Source of the DNA: Actinomycetota bacterium
Lineage (GTDB): Bacteria; Actinomycetota; Coriobacteriia; Anaerosomatales; UBA912
Direction: 5' to 3'
Assembly (NCBI GenBank): GCA_018334075.1
Contig: JAGXSC010000078.1
Span: 1 to 64,000 of the forward strand
DNA: 64,000 nt
In this document: in pieces, positions 54,843 to 63,115 of the stretch
Layout: each line of letters starts with the position of its first letter
Position numbering within the stretch: position 1 is the first letter of the stretch
The notes under the pieces: generated by a model
Told to the model about the DNA's origin: nothing
Seen by the model: only the letters and a program-made list of their open reading frames with translations
Databases searched by the model: none
Made by a program: the position numbers and the translations under genes

Positions 54843-55250
54843 GTGATTAGCAAGAGTGATATTCGCGTTATGTTGGCCGGGGTCGCATGGATATCTGTCT
54901 GGGCGCTACTTGGGGCCGCATTCTCGTGGCTTCCGAACGCCGAGAGAATCGATTTTCAGACCGTTCGGTTCTCCTCGTTTGTGGGTCTCTTTATCGGTGT
55001 TATCGTAGGCGTTTTTGGCTCCACAGAGTCGCGTGGATCGAGGAATCAGAACATATTCGTAGTCGGCGCGATTCTTTTCGGGTCTGCCTTGCCGATTCTC
55101 TTTCCGGGGCACACTGCCAGAGATCAGTGGGCCTATAACATGGCTGCGATCGGCGCCGGCGCGCTACTTGCTTTTCCGGCCGCCAGATTCGCGGCTGCTG
55201 CAATCAGGCGAGTTATAAATTCAAGAGCAAAGGGTGGTTCAGGTGAATGA
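54843..55250 (+). CDS. Unknown four-helix membrane protein between argG and argH
   Basis: About 135 aa with four hydrophobic segments (about 8-28, 43-58, 73-90, 98-120) and a short basic tail (IRRVINSRAK). No family recognised and no motif that suggests transport chemistry. GTG 54843 is chosen; the frame extends upstream into argG but codons there are shadow. The stop overlaps argH, so it is co-translated with the arginine genes. It could be an arginine-related membrane protein or simply a passenger. Confidence 0.65.
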   Translation: MISKSDIRVMLAGVAWISVWALLGAAFSWLPNAERIDFQTVRFSSFVGLFIGVIVGVFGSTESRGSRNQNIFVVGAILFGSALPILFPGHTARDQWAYNMAAIGAGALLAFPAARFAAAAIRRVINSRAKGGSGE

Positions 55251-56670
55251 GCCAAAGAAGCCTTGGGCTGGCCGATTCGAAAAACCGACTACGAGGTTTC
55301 TGGATGAGTTTGGGGCCTCGCTAAAGGCGGATAAGCGAATGTGGGAGGAGGACATAAGGGGCTCCATTGCTCACGCGCGGATGCTCGCTGAGCAACAGAT
55401 AATATCCAAAGATGACGCGGACGCAATCGAGGCCGGCCTCTCTGAAATTTTCAGGGAGATTCGCGATGGGCGGTTTAAGTTTGATGTGGCCGATGAGGAC
55501 ATTCACATGGCCATAGAGCGCGCACTGACGGAGCGAATCGGTCCTGCTGGGGGCAGGCTGCACACGGCTCGGAGCCGCAACGATCAGGTGGCGACCGATA
55601 CTAGACTTTACGCCAAGAGAAGGGCGCTTGATCTGCTTCAGGCCAACATCCGATTGCGAGAAGCGATCGTGACTCTCGCACACATGCATCAGACTGTTTT
55701 GATGCCTGGATATACGCATATGCAAAAGGCTCAGCCGGTCCTCTTCAGTCATCATATGCTCGCGTACTTTTGGATGCTCTCACGTGACGCAACAAGATTT
55801 CGTCACGCATTTGAGGCCGCTGACTTCTTGCCGTTGGGCAGTGCGGCTTTGGCAGGAACCACGTTTCCGATAGACAGAAGCCTTGTGGCCGAGCGCCTTG
55901 GCTTTTCGCAAGTAACGCCCAATTCGATGGATGCGGTAAGCGACAGGGACTTCCTTGTTGACCTTGTGTACGCTTGCGCGCTCACGATGATTCACCTCTC
56001 CAGACTCTGTGAGGAGCTGGTTCTGTGGTCGACCGAGGAGTTCGGCTTTATCACGCTTGATGATTCATACTCAACCGGATCGAGCATCATGCCACAGAAG
56101 AAAAACCCCGATTTTGCTGAACTCATTCGTGGTAAATCAGGACGAACACTCGGCGACTTAGTTGCCTTACTCACCATGCTCAAATCCTTGCCGCTTGCAT
56201 ACAACAAAGATATGCAAGAAGACAAGGAAGCGGCCTTTGATGCCATAGATACGACTATTGATTCCATGACGGTCGCAGCGCCGATGCTTTCAACGATGCA
56301 AGTGAACAAAGATAGGATGTATCAGGCGTGCCTTGGAGGATTCATGGCCGCCACAGACCTTGCGGATCATCTGGTTTACTCGGGGATACCGTTTAGGTCG
56401 GCCCATGAGATTGTCGGCAAGCTCGTTTTGCAGTGTGAAAAAGCTGGCCGTACGCTTCAGGATCTGTCTTTTGAGGAGCTGGCTGCGATCCACCAAAGTT
56501 TCGCTGAGGACTCCGGCAAGCTCGTTGACATACGCTCCGTCGTTTCCAGAAGAAACAGCGAGGGTGGCACCGGGCCAGAAGCGCTTAGCTTACAGCTTGA
56601 GCGAGTGAATGAAACGATCGCCTCTGACATCGACTGGCTGGAAGATGCGAGAGCCGTTCCCTGGGCTTGA
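55243..56670 (+). CDS. argH: Argininosuccinate lyase
   Basis: 475 aa fumarase/aspartase superfamily enzyme. PWAGRFEKPTTRFLDEFGAS, RSRNDQVATDTRLY, PGYTHMQKAQPVLFSHH, and the signature GSSIMPQKKNPDFAELIRGK. GTG 55243 is preferred to 55234 because it gives the standard MNEPKKPWAGRF start and AGGGTGG is 5 bases upstream. Last arginine gene. Confidence 0.96.
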   Translation: MNEPKKPWAGRFEKPTTRFLDEFGASLKADKRMWEEDIRGSIAHARMLAEQQIISKDDADAIEAGLSEIFREIRDGRFKFDVADEDIHMAIERALTERIGPAGGRLHTARSRNDQVATDTRLYAKRRALDLLQANIRLREAIVTLAHMHQTVLMPGYTHMQKAQPVLFSHHMLAYFWMLSRDATRFRHAFEAADFLPLGSAALAGTTFPIDRSLVAERLGFSQVTPNSMDAVSDRDFLVDLVYACALTMIHLSRLCEELVLWSTEEFGFITLDDSYSTGSSIMPQKKNPDFAELIRGKSGRTLGDLVALLTMLKSLPLAYNKDMQEDKEAAFDAIDTTIDSMTVAAPMLSTMQVNKDRMYQACLGGFMAATDLADHLVYSGIPFRSAHEIVGKLVLQCEKAGRTLQDLSFEELAAIHQSFAEDSGKLVDIRSVVSRRNSEGGTGPEALSLQLERVNETIASDIDWLEDARAVPWA

Positions 56671-57295
56671 GGCAGGATGCGAGCGCGTCCCCCTTGGCCT
56701 GTTCGAAGGTGACCCCCGCCAAGTAGCGAGAGCGCTTCTCGGCAAGACTTTGATTACGCTAGACGGAGATATGACGACTGGCGGCAAGATCGTTGAGACA
56801 GAGGCATATTTAGGCCGAGACGACCCGGGAAGTCATGCCTCGACGAGAGGGATAACGCGCCGTAATGCAACGATGTATGGCCCTCCAGACTGCGCCTATG
56901 TGTATTTTGTCTACGGGATGCACCACATGCTCAATTTTGTCTGCCTTCCCGAAGGCCAGGCCGGCGCGGTGCTGATCAGGTCGATTGAGCCGACACTTGG
57001 ACTCGAGGTCATGTCTGAGCGCAGGGGTGTTTCTTCTATCAGGGATCTAACACGCGGTCCTGGGCGACTTGCAAAGGCCCTCGGCATTAGCATGGCAGAC
57101 AATGGCTCGAGGCTTGATGGGGACAGGTTCGCCCTATTCCAGGGAGACTCGGCCGATTTAGATATTTCCGTGTCTGGCCGAATAGGGCTCAGTGCCGGAC
57201 ACGAGCTTCAACTACGGTATTATTTGACAGACAACTCTTTTGTTTCATTTCGCAATTGGCGAAATACTCAATCGGTCCTAACAGACGAAGAATAG
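56645..57295 (+). CDS. mpg: 3-methyladenine DNA glycosylase (AAG/MPG family)
   Basis: 216 aa. VARALLGKTLI, VETEAYLGRDDPGSHASTRGITRRNATMYG (glycosylase catalytic region with Glu), AYVYFVYGMHHMLNFVC, and RDLTRGPGRLAKALGI. Removes alkylated purines. ATG 56645 overlaps argH by 26 bases; a longer TTG-type start at 56609 looks like argH shadow. Position after argH matches other actinomycetes. Confidence 0.93.
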   Translation: MREPFPGLEAGCERVPLGLFEGDPRQVARALLGKTLITLDGDMTTGGKIVETEAYLGRDDPGSHASTRGITRRNATMYGPPDCAYVYFVYGMHHMLNFVCLPEGQAGAVLIRSIEPTLGLEVMSERRGVSSIRDLTRGPGRLAKALGISMADNGSRLDGDRFALFQGDSADLDISVSGRIGLSAGHELQLRYYLTDNSFVSFRNWRNTQSVLTDEE

Positions 57296-57303
57296 GAGTC
57301 AGC

Positions 57304-58263
57304 GTGAGCATAAAACTGATAGATATCTACAAGGTATGCGTCGACAAGGGCATAGCCAACGATCCAAGATCGCCCGAGGAAATCGAGGCACTACTGGCTG
57401 AAAAGAAGCAAGCTTTCGATAAGCTCGAGGACGCTGAGAGGGAGTTTTTCGACAGCGAGAAATTAACCAATCCCTATTCAGACACGCGAATCTGCTTTGG
57501 GGATCCGGCGCTTGATATCCGCGGGCTCATTGTTGGTATCGATATGGAGGTCGGCGAAATACTACTTGCTGACAGGATGCGGGAATCGGGCAAGCCCGTT
57601 GATTTAGTTTTTGCGCACCACCCCGAGGGCATTGGCTATGCGTCTATGCACGAAGTCATGGGAATGCAGGCAGACATATGGGCAGCTCAAGGTGTTAGTG
57701 TTGCGGCTGGCGACAGGCTGATTGAAACAAGAGCACAAGAGGTACGGCGCAAAATAATGCCCGCAAACCACTATCGAGCTGTTGACGCGGCGAGGTTGCT
57801 GGACATCGCTTTTCTGTCGTGCCATACGCCTGCCGACAATTCGGTGACCAGGTTTGTTCAGTCGCACCTCGACGAGAAGACGCCCAGGACACTCAATGAC
57901 ATCGTAAAGGTTCTGCGGGAGATCCCGGAGTATGCGGATGCGGCTCGCAAAGGATATGGCCCGAGCGTTATTGGGGGCAAAGGGTCTAACCGCGCCGGCA
58001 GGATCGTTGTCGACATGACCGGTGGCACTGAGGGCCCGAGCGAGGCTCTCGACAAGCTTGTAGACGCCGGAGTGGGCACCCTTGTTGGAATGCACTACTC
58101 GGAGGATCACCGCAAACACGCCGAGAAAATCAACCTGAACCTCGTTATTGCCGGGCACGTCTCAAGCGATGCTATAGGGATGAACCTCGTGCTCGATGAG
58201 GTAGAAAAGCTCGGCGAGGTAGAGATTTTCACCTGCTCCGGAATGATCCGCGTAAAGCGCTGA
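57304..58263 (+). CDS. NIF3-like (NGG1p-interacting factor) metal-binding protein
   Basis: 319 aa. GLIVGIDMEVGEILLADRM, FAHHPEGIGYASMHEV (metal ligands His-His), SCHTPADNSVTRFV and GMHYSEDHRKHAEKINLNLVIAGHVSSDA carry the conserved His/Asp/Glu pattern of the dinuclear NIF3/YbgI fold. Biochemical function unknown; some members are proposed GTP cyclohydrolase-like hydrolases. GTG 57304 follows AGGAGTCAGC. Confidence 0.85.
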   Translation: MSIKLIDIYKVCVDKGIANDPRSPEEIEALLAEKKQAFDKLEDAEREFFDSEKLTNPYSDTRICFGDPALDIRGLIVGIDMEVGEILLADRMRESGKPVDLVFAHHPEGIGYASMHEVMGMQADIWAAQGVSVAAGDRLIETRAQEVRRKIMPANHYRAVDAARLLDIAFLSCHTPADNSVTRFVQSHLDEKTPRTLNDIVKVLREIPEYADAARKGYGPSVIGGKGSNRAGRIVVDMTGGTEGPSEALDKLVDAGVGTLVGMHYSEDHRKHAEKINLNLVIAGHVSSDAIGMNLVLDEVEKLGEVEIFTCSGMIRVKR

Positions 58264-58283
58264 TTTCAAGGTGTTGCCGCTTA

Positions 58284-60539
58284 TTAAGGTCCACCCATCG
58301 GTGCTTCTGAAGGCGTTTCCGGCTCTGACGGAGGCGGGGTTGGCGCTATGTCGTCCGGCGGCGGTGTCGCTGGTGGCCCGGGCGCGGCTGCAGGCGCTGG
58401 ACCTCTTGAGATGACGACGTTGATCACGGTGTTTTGCCTTACCCGCTCGGCACCTTCGGGCCTTTGCGAGATGATTGTCCCCCTAGGAACGGTTGCACTG
58501 AAGGCTTCGGTGAACGTAGCCTTCAGGCCCGCTTCATCCAGTGCCTCGGCGATTTGATTTCTTGACATGCCGGCAAGTGAAGGCACGGATATTCGCGAAT
58601 CCCACTCGCGCTTCCATATGTATTTAGGTCGGTCCTGTCTCTCGAAGTCCGCCACCGCAAGTCCTTCATGGGCCGCTCTCATGAAATCGGCCCAGATAGG
58701 GGCAGCCAAAGTGCCTCCGAAGCCGCGCCGACCTCGGACGTTATTCATGGGCAATTCGGTTTCATGGTAGCCAACCCAAACAGCTGTAGATAGCTGTGGG
58801 GTGTACCCCACGAACCATGCATCTCGATTGAGCTGAGATGTTCCGGTCTTGCCAGCCGCTGGTCGCCCTATGGCTGCGCGCCTTGCGGTTCCACCAGTGA
58901 TTACTCCACGCAGTATATTTGTAGTAGCGAACGCAACCTCGGGCTCCAGGGCTTTTGTGCCCTCAGGCTTTGACTCGTAAACAATCTCTCCGCTTGAATC
59001 GAGGATCTTCGTGATGGCGATAGGCGGAAAGTGCTCGCCACTAGTGGCAAGGGTTCCGTATGAAGATGCCATCTCTAGTGGAGTGACATTCTGGCTGCCA
59101 AGTGCAATAGAGGGCAGCGATGGGATTTCGGTCGTGATCCCCATTCTCTCCGCTACATCAGCGACCTTCTCGGCTCCGGTCGAGCCGCCGCGTTCGTTGA
59201 GATCCCAGATCAGGCGGGCGAAAACCGTATTGACGGACGCCCGGGTGGCTGCGTCGATTGAGATAAGCCCTCTGCCGCGACCCTCCGAGTTCGAGACATC
59301 CCAAACAGGTGTTGTTCTTATTCGAGCCGGCGATGAAGAGTCCATCAAGCGGTGTGGAGGCACGCCTTCTTCGATTGCCGCTATGAGCACAAAAGTTTTG
59401 AAGGCTGACCCAGGTTGGCGACTGCCCTGAGTTGCAAGATTGAACTTGTTCTGAGCGTAATTACGTCCTCCGACCATAGCTTTGATGTGACCGTTGCGCG
59501 GATCGACTGATACAAGGGCGGCGTCAGGATCTCCAGGCTGTCCGAGTGCGCTAAATACAGCGTTTTCCGCGTAGCCTTGCAGTCGCGTGTCGAGGGTGGT
59601 GTGCACGGTAAGCCCACCTTTGAAGACAAGCGCTTGGTCGTACTCCTGCTGGAGAAGTCTTCTGACGTGAGCGACAAAATAGTGAGCCGCGTAGATGCCA
59701 TGGAGTGGCTCATCAGCGCGCTTGAGGCTCAGTGGCTCTGCGTTTGCCGATTCAAACTCATCTTCGGTTATGTATCCGTTGACTAGCATGCGGCGAAGGA
59801 CATGCTCGCGGCGACTGAGAGCGCCTTCGGGATTTCCGAAAGGCGAGAGCCTACTTGGTTGTTGTGGAAGTCCGGCAAGAAGCGCCGCCTCAGCCAAAGT
59901 CAGCTCGTTTGCGTCTTTAGAGAAGAAAGTTTGCGCGGCAGCTTGCGCGCCATACGCGCCTTCCCCGTAGTAGATTGCGTTCAAATACAGCTCGAGAATC
60001 TCCTCTTTCGATTTCCTGCTTTCAAGCTCAAGCGCAAGGTATGCTTCTCGAACCTTGCGCTTGAGGGTGATATCCGTGCGCTCCTCCAGAAGAATGGTGT
60101 TTCTTATGTATTGCTGGGTAATCGTTGAAGCACCCTGTATGTCCCCACCCAACACGACCCCTTGAACAAATGCACGGGTAATTCCTCTCACATCGACGCC
60201 ATTGTGCTGGTAGAAGCGCTCGTCCTCAACAGCAACAGAGGCCTCAACCAGGTAGGTCGAGATACTCGATATCGGAACCACAGTGCGATTCTCCAGGAAC
60301 AATCTTGCCAGTAGCACGTCATCTGCCGAGTAGATGCGGGTTGCCTGGGCAACCTCGAATGCGTCAGGAGCGTTATAATCGGGAAGATCTTGAAGCCAAC
60401 CCCCGATAAGGCCGTAGGCCGCGGCCACGCCTATCACCGTCATCAGGACGGTGACCAAGATTGTTGCAAGGGCAATGCGGAGAGCTTTGCCCGGCTTCGA
60501 TCTTGCTCTTCGTTTGGCGCGTATGCGGTAGCTTGACAT
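58284..60539 (-). CDS. Bifunctional class A penicillin-binding protein with PASTA domain
   Basis: 751 aa. Basic N terminus and membrane anchor (about 20-46), GT51 transglycosylase with catalytic Glu in VEDERFYQHNGVD (about 105) and GASTITQQYIRN, transpeptidase with Ser at about 378 in PGSAFKTF, SVNTVFA and KTGTSQ (about 563), then one PASTA repeat (VPSLAGMSRNQIAEAL ... VINVVISRGP) and a Pro/Ala-rich tail. Builds and crosslinks peptidoglycan outside the membrane. AGGAGG lies 13 bases before the ATG, longer than usual. Confidence 0.95.
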   Translation of the reverse strand: MSSYRIRAKRRARSKPGKALRIALATILVTVLMTVIGVAAAYGLIGGWLQDLPDYNAPDAFEVAQATRIYSADDVLLARLFLENRTVVPISSISTYLVEASVAVEDERFYQHNGVDVRGITRAFVQGVVLGGDIQGASTITQQYIRNTILLEERTDITLKRKVREAYLALELESRKSKEEILELYLNAIYYGEGAYGAQAAAQTFFSKDANELTLAEAALLAGLPQQPSRLSPFGNPEGALSRREHVLRRMLVNGYITEDEFESANAEPLSLKRADEPLHGIYAAHYFVAHVRRLLQQEYDQALVFKGGLTVHTTLDTRLQGYAENAVFSALGQPGDPDAALVSVDPRNGHIKAMVGGRNYAQNKFNLATQGSRQPGSAFKTFVLIAAIEEGVPPHRLMDSSSPARIRTTPVWDVSNSEGRGRGLISIDAATRASVNTVFARLIWDLNERGGSTGAEKVADVAERMGITTEIPSLPSIALGSQNVTPLEMASSYGTLATSGEHFPPIAITKILDSSGEIVYESKPEGTKALEPEVAFATTNILRGVITGGTARRAAIGRPAAGKTGTSQLNRDAWFVGYTPQLSTAVWVGYHETELPMNNVRGRRGFGGTLAAPIWADFMRAAHEGLAVADFERQDRPKYIWKREWDSRISVPSLAGMSRNQIAEALDEAGLKATFTEAFSATVPRGTIISQRPEGAERVRQNTVINVVISRGPAPAAAPGPPATPPPDDIAPTPPPSEPETPSEAPMGGP

Positions 60540-60629
60540 TATTGGTGTTTCGCCTCCTGATTACAGTTTGCCGTATTTGATCGATTTTTTTCTACAAAAT
60601 TGGACTTATGTTGCCGAATGGATGAGAAA

Positions 60630-63050
60630 ATGAGCCATAAAACGCACTGGCGACCAGAGTTACTCGCGCCCGTTGGAGATCCTACCTCGTTGAGGGCAGC
60701 TATCAATAACGGCGCTGATGCCGTTTACCTCGGCCTTGACCGGTTCAACGCAAGGCTGGGGGCGCAAAACTTCTCGGCGGAAGAGCTCTCCGAGGCGATT
60801 GATCTTGCGCACCTGCATGGTGTTCGTGTCTACATTACTGCAAATGTTGTCATTTTGCCTGATGAGATGGCCTCAGCGCTTGCGCTTGTCGATGAGATTT
60901 GGAGCATGGGCGCTGATGCGATAATCGTGCAAGATCTCGGTTTGGCCAGCGTGATCAAATCCGAGCTTGAAGACGTTCGCTTGCATGCGTCAACTCAGAT
61001 CGGGGCTCACAATACCCCAACGATTGCGGAGCTAGGGCGTGCAGGGTTTTCGCGAGTCACTTTGGCGCGTGAGATGGCGCTGGGTCAGGTGAGTCGCCTG
61101 GTCGCTTCGACCGATCTTGAGGTGGAGATCTTTGCGCACGGCGCGCTGTGCGTCTGCTATTCAGGCCAGTGCCTGATGTCATCGATGATTGGGGGTCGCT
61201 CGGCAAACAGGGGACGCTGTGCCCAGCCATGCCGCCTGACTTACCAACTGGAAGACGCCAAGAGTCGAAAGGCGCGCAGCCCAGGAGCGCACCTGCTATC
61301 CACGAAGGATCTTTCGACGATAGAGATGCTTCCAGATTTGATCGCGACCGGTGTGAGCTCTCTCAAAATCGAGGGCAGGATGAAGGCTCCCGAGTATGTG
61401 GCGCTTGTCACGGGCGTCTATCGTCGCGCACTGGACAGGGCGATCGCCGATCCAGAAGGGTTTGAAGTCTCGGCCGCGGAGAAATCGATTTTAGCCGAGG
61501 CGTTCAGCCGGGGATTTTCTTCGGCGTATCTGACAGGAATTCGCGACAACACCATGATGAGCTTTACCCGCCCCAACAACCGAGGTATTCCGATAGGGAG
61601 AGTGGGGCAGGTCAGAGCCGGCAGGACCCAAATCAAGCTCGATGTTGCGATGGATATTGGTGATACCGTTGAGGTGTGGACCGGTAGAGGCCGCCACGTT
61701 GCGAAGATAGGATCTATCGAGATTGCCGGACAGCAAGCGACAACGGCTCCGGCCGGCTCGAGCCCCTTTGTGGATATCGGCGCCTCGGTTTCGCAGGGTG
61801 ATCGAGTGTTTCGCGTGGTGAACGCCGCCCTTCAGCGCGCGGCGCGGCGCACGTTTACCAAAACAGATGGCACCTTTGGCCCCCTCGTCGACTTTCGAGT
61901 AAAGGCGCTCACCGGTCATCCGTTGCATGTTTCAGCGACGCACGGCAGCATTGAGGTCGCTGTAGAAGGCCCGGTGGTCGAGCGGGCACGCACAAAACCA
62001 ATCACTCCCGCCGAGATCACCGAGCACGTCGGGCGGTTGGGCGGTACGCCTTTCCGCCTGGGGTCTGTCAGTGTCGATCTTTCCGCCGAGGCAGGGCTTG
62101 GTTACTCAGCGCTTCACCGGGTGAGAAGAGAGGCTCTTGATGCCTTGAAGGTGTCGCTGCTAAAGCCCTGGGAGGGGCGTCAGCGCATCTTTCCTGCTGT
62201 GCTAAACCCCAGTCGCACTCGCCCGAAAAGCGATGTCCCTCAAATTGTTGTGTGGACAACCAGCCCTACAGTGGCCAAAGCGTGCCTTCAGGCGGGGGCC
62301 AACCGGGTCATTATGGCGGGCACGCAGGATCACGCTGTCACGAGACAGATATCCTCGGCGGCACTCGAGCTACCACGCATCGCGCACGATGAAGAGATCG
62401 CCGATATCCTAGATTTGGCAGCCGAGTATCCCAGCGTCGTTGCCGGTAACCTCGGCTTGATCCCGATCTTGTCGCAGAGAAGTGTAAGCGTTGAGGCGCA
62501 CTGGAGCCTTAATGCCACCAATGCGCACAGCGTCGCGGCTCTCGCAAAATCCGGGGCTTCGTTTGCTTGGCTCTCGCCGGAACTTTCCGGGCGTCAGATC
62601 GCTAGTATCGCGCATAATGCCACAATTCCGGTGGGTATTTCAGTTTATGGATATCAGGAGGTCATGATTACCGAGCATTGCGTTTTGATGTCGATCGGTG
62701 ATTGCTCAAAGCGCTGCCACTCCTGTCGCAGACGTGAAGAGCGATACTTTCTAAAAGACGCGAAAGGCTACTCTTTTCCAGCGATCACTGATGCGACCGG
62801 CCGGACACGTATCTATAATTCGGTACCGCTTGATTTGACAAGAGCTATACCGGAAATTATCCAGGCAGGCGTGGATGCCGTTCGATTGGACTTTATACAT
62901 GAGAACGCTCAGCGGGCCGAGCGCATCACGGCGCACTTCCGCGAGATGCTTATCGAGGGGTTCTCCGGCAGATCGAAAGCTCATGCGTCAAAGCTGCCGC
63001 ACCTGGCGGAAAATTCGACTAGCGGGCAGTTCTTTCGAGGCATCGGCTAG
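60630..63050 (+). CDS. Peptidase U32 family protein (RlhA/TrhP-like, with C-terminal extension)
   Basis: About 806 aa. PELLAPVGDPTSLRAAINNG, VYITANVVILPDEM, the U32 signature EIFAHGALCVCYSGQCLM then GRSANRGRCAQPCRLTY, DLSTIEMLPDLIATGVSSLKIEGRMK; Cys residues placed as in Fe-S-binding U32 members that hydroxylate RNA (RlhA, TrhP). A second half includes a cysteine block GDCSKRCHSCRRREERY near 700. Whether it is a protease or an RNA-hydroxylation factor cannot be decided. ATG 60630 is chosen; TTG 60600 and ATG 60618 are possible. Flanked by PBP genes on the other strand. Confidence 0.88.
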   Translation: MSHKTHWRPELLAPVGDPTSLRAAINNGADAVYLGLDRFNARLGAQNFSAEELSEAIDLAHLHGVRVYITANVVILPDEMASALALVDEIWSMGADAIIVQDLGLASVIKSELEDVRLHASTQIGAHNTPTIAELGRAGFSRVTLAREMALGQVSRLVASTDLEVEIFAHGALCVCYSGQCLMSSMIGGRSANRGRCAQPCRLTYQLEDAKSRKARSPGAHLLSTKDLSTIEMLPDLIATGVSSLKIEGRMKAPEYVALVTGVYRRALDRAIADPEGFEVSAAEKSILAEAFSRGFSSAYLTGIRDNTMMSFTRPNNRGIPIGRVGQVRAGRTQIKLDVAMDIGDTVEVWTGRGRHVAKIGSIEIAGQQATTAPAGSSPFVDIGASVSQGDRVFRVVNAALQRAARRTFTKTDGTFGPLVDFRVKALTGHPLHVSATHGSIEVAVEGPVVERARTKPITPAEITEHVGRLGGTPFRLGSVSVDLSAEAGLGYSALHRVRREALDALKVSLLKPWEGRQRIFPAVLNPSRTRPKSDVPQIVVWTTSPTVAKACLQAGANRVIMAGTQDHAVTRQISSAALELPRIAHDEEIADILDLAAEYPSVVAGNLGLIPILSQRSVSVEAHWSLNATNAHSVAALAKSGASFAWLSPELSGRQIASIAHNATIPVGISVYGYQEVMITEHCVLMSIGDCSKRCHSCRRREERYFLKDAKGYSFPAITDATGRTRIYNSVPLDLTRAIPEIIQAGVDAVRLDFIHENAQRAERITAHFREMLIEGFSGRSKAHASKLPHLAENSTSGQFFRGIG

Positions 63051-63115
63051 AGCGCTTATGCTCGGCCAAAGATGCTTTCAGGCACCAGCGAAGCAGATCA
63101 AGGGCGACCGTGATC

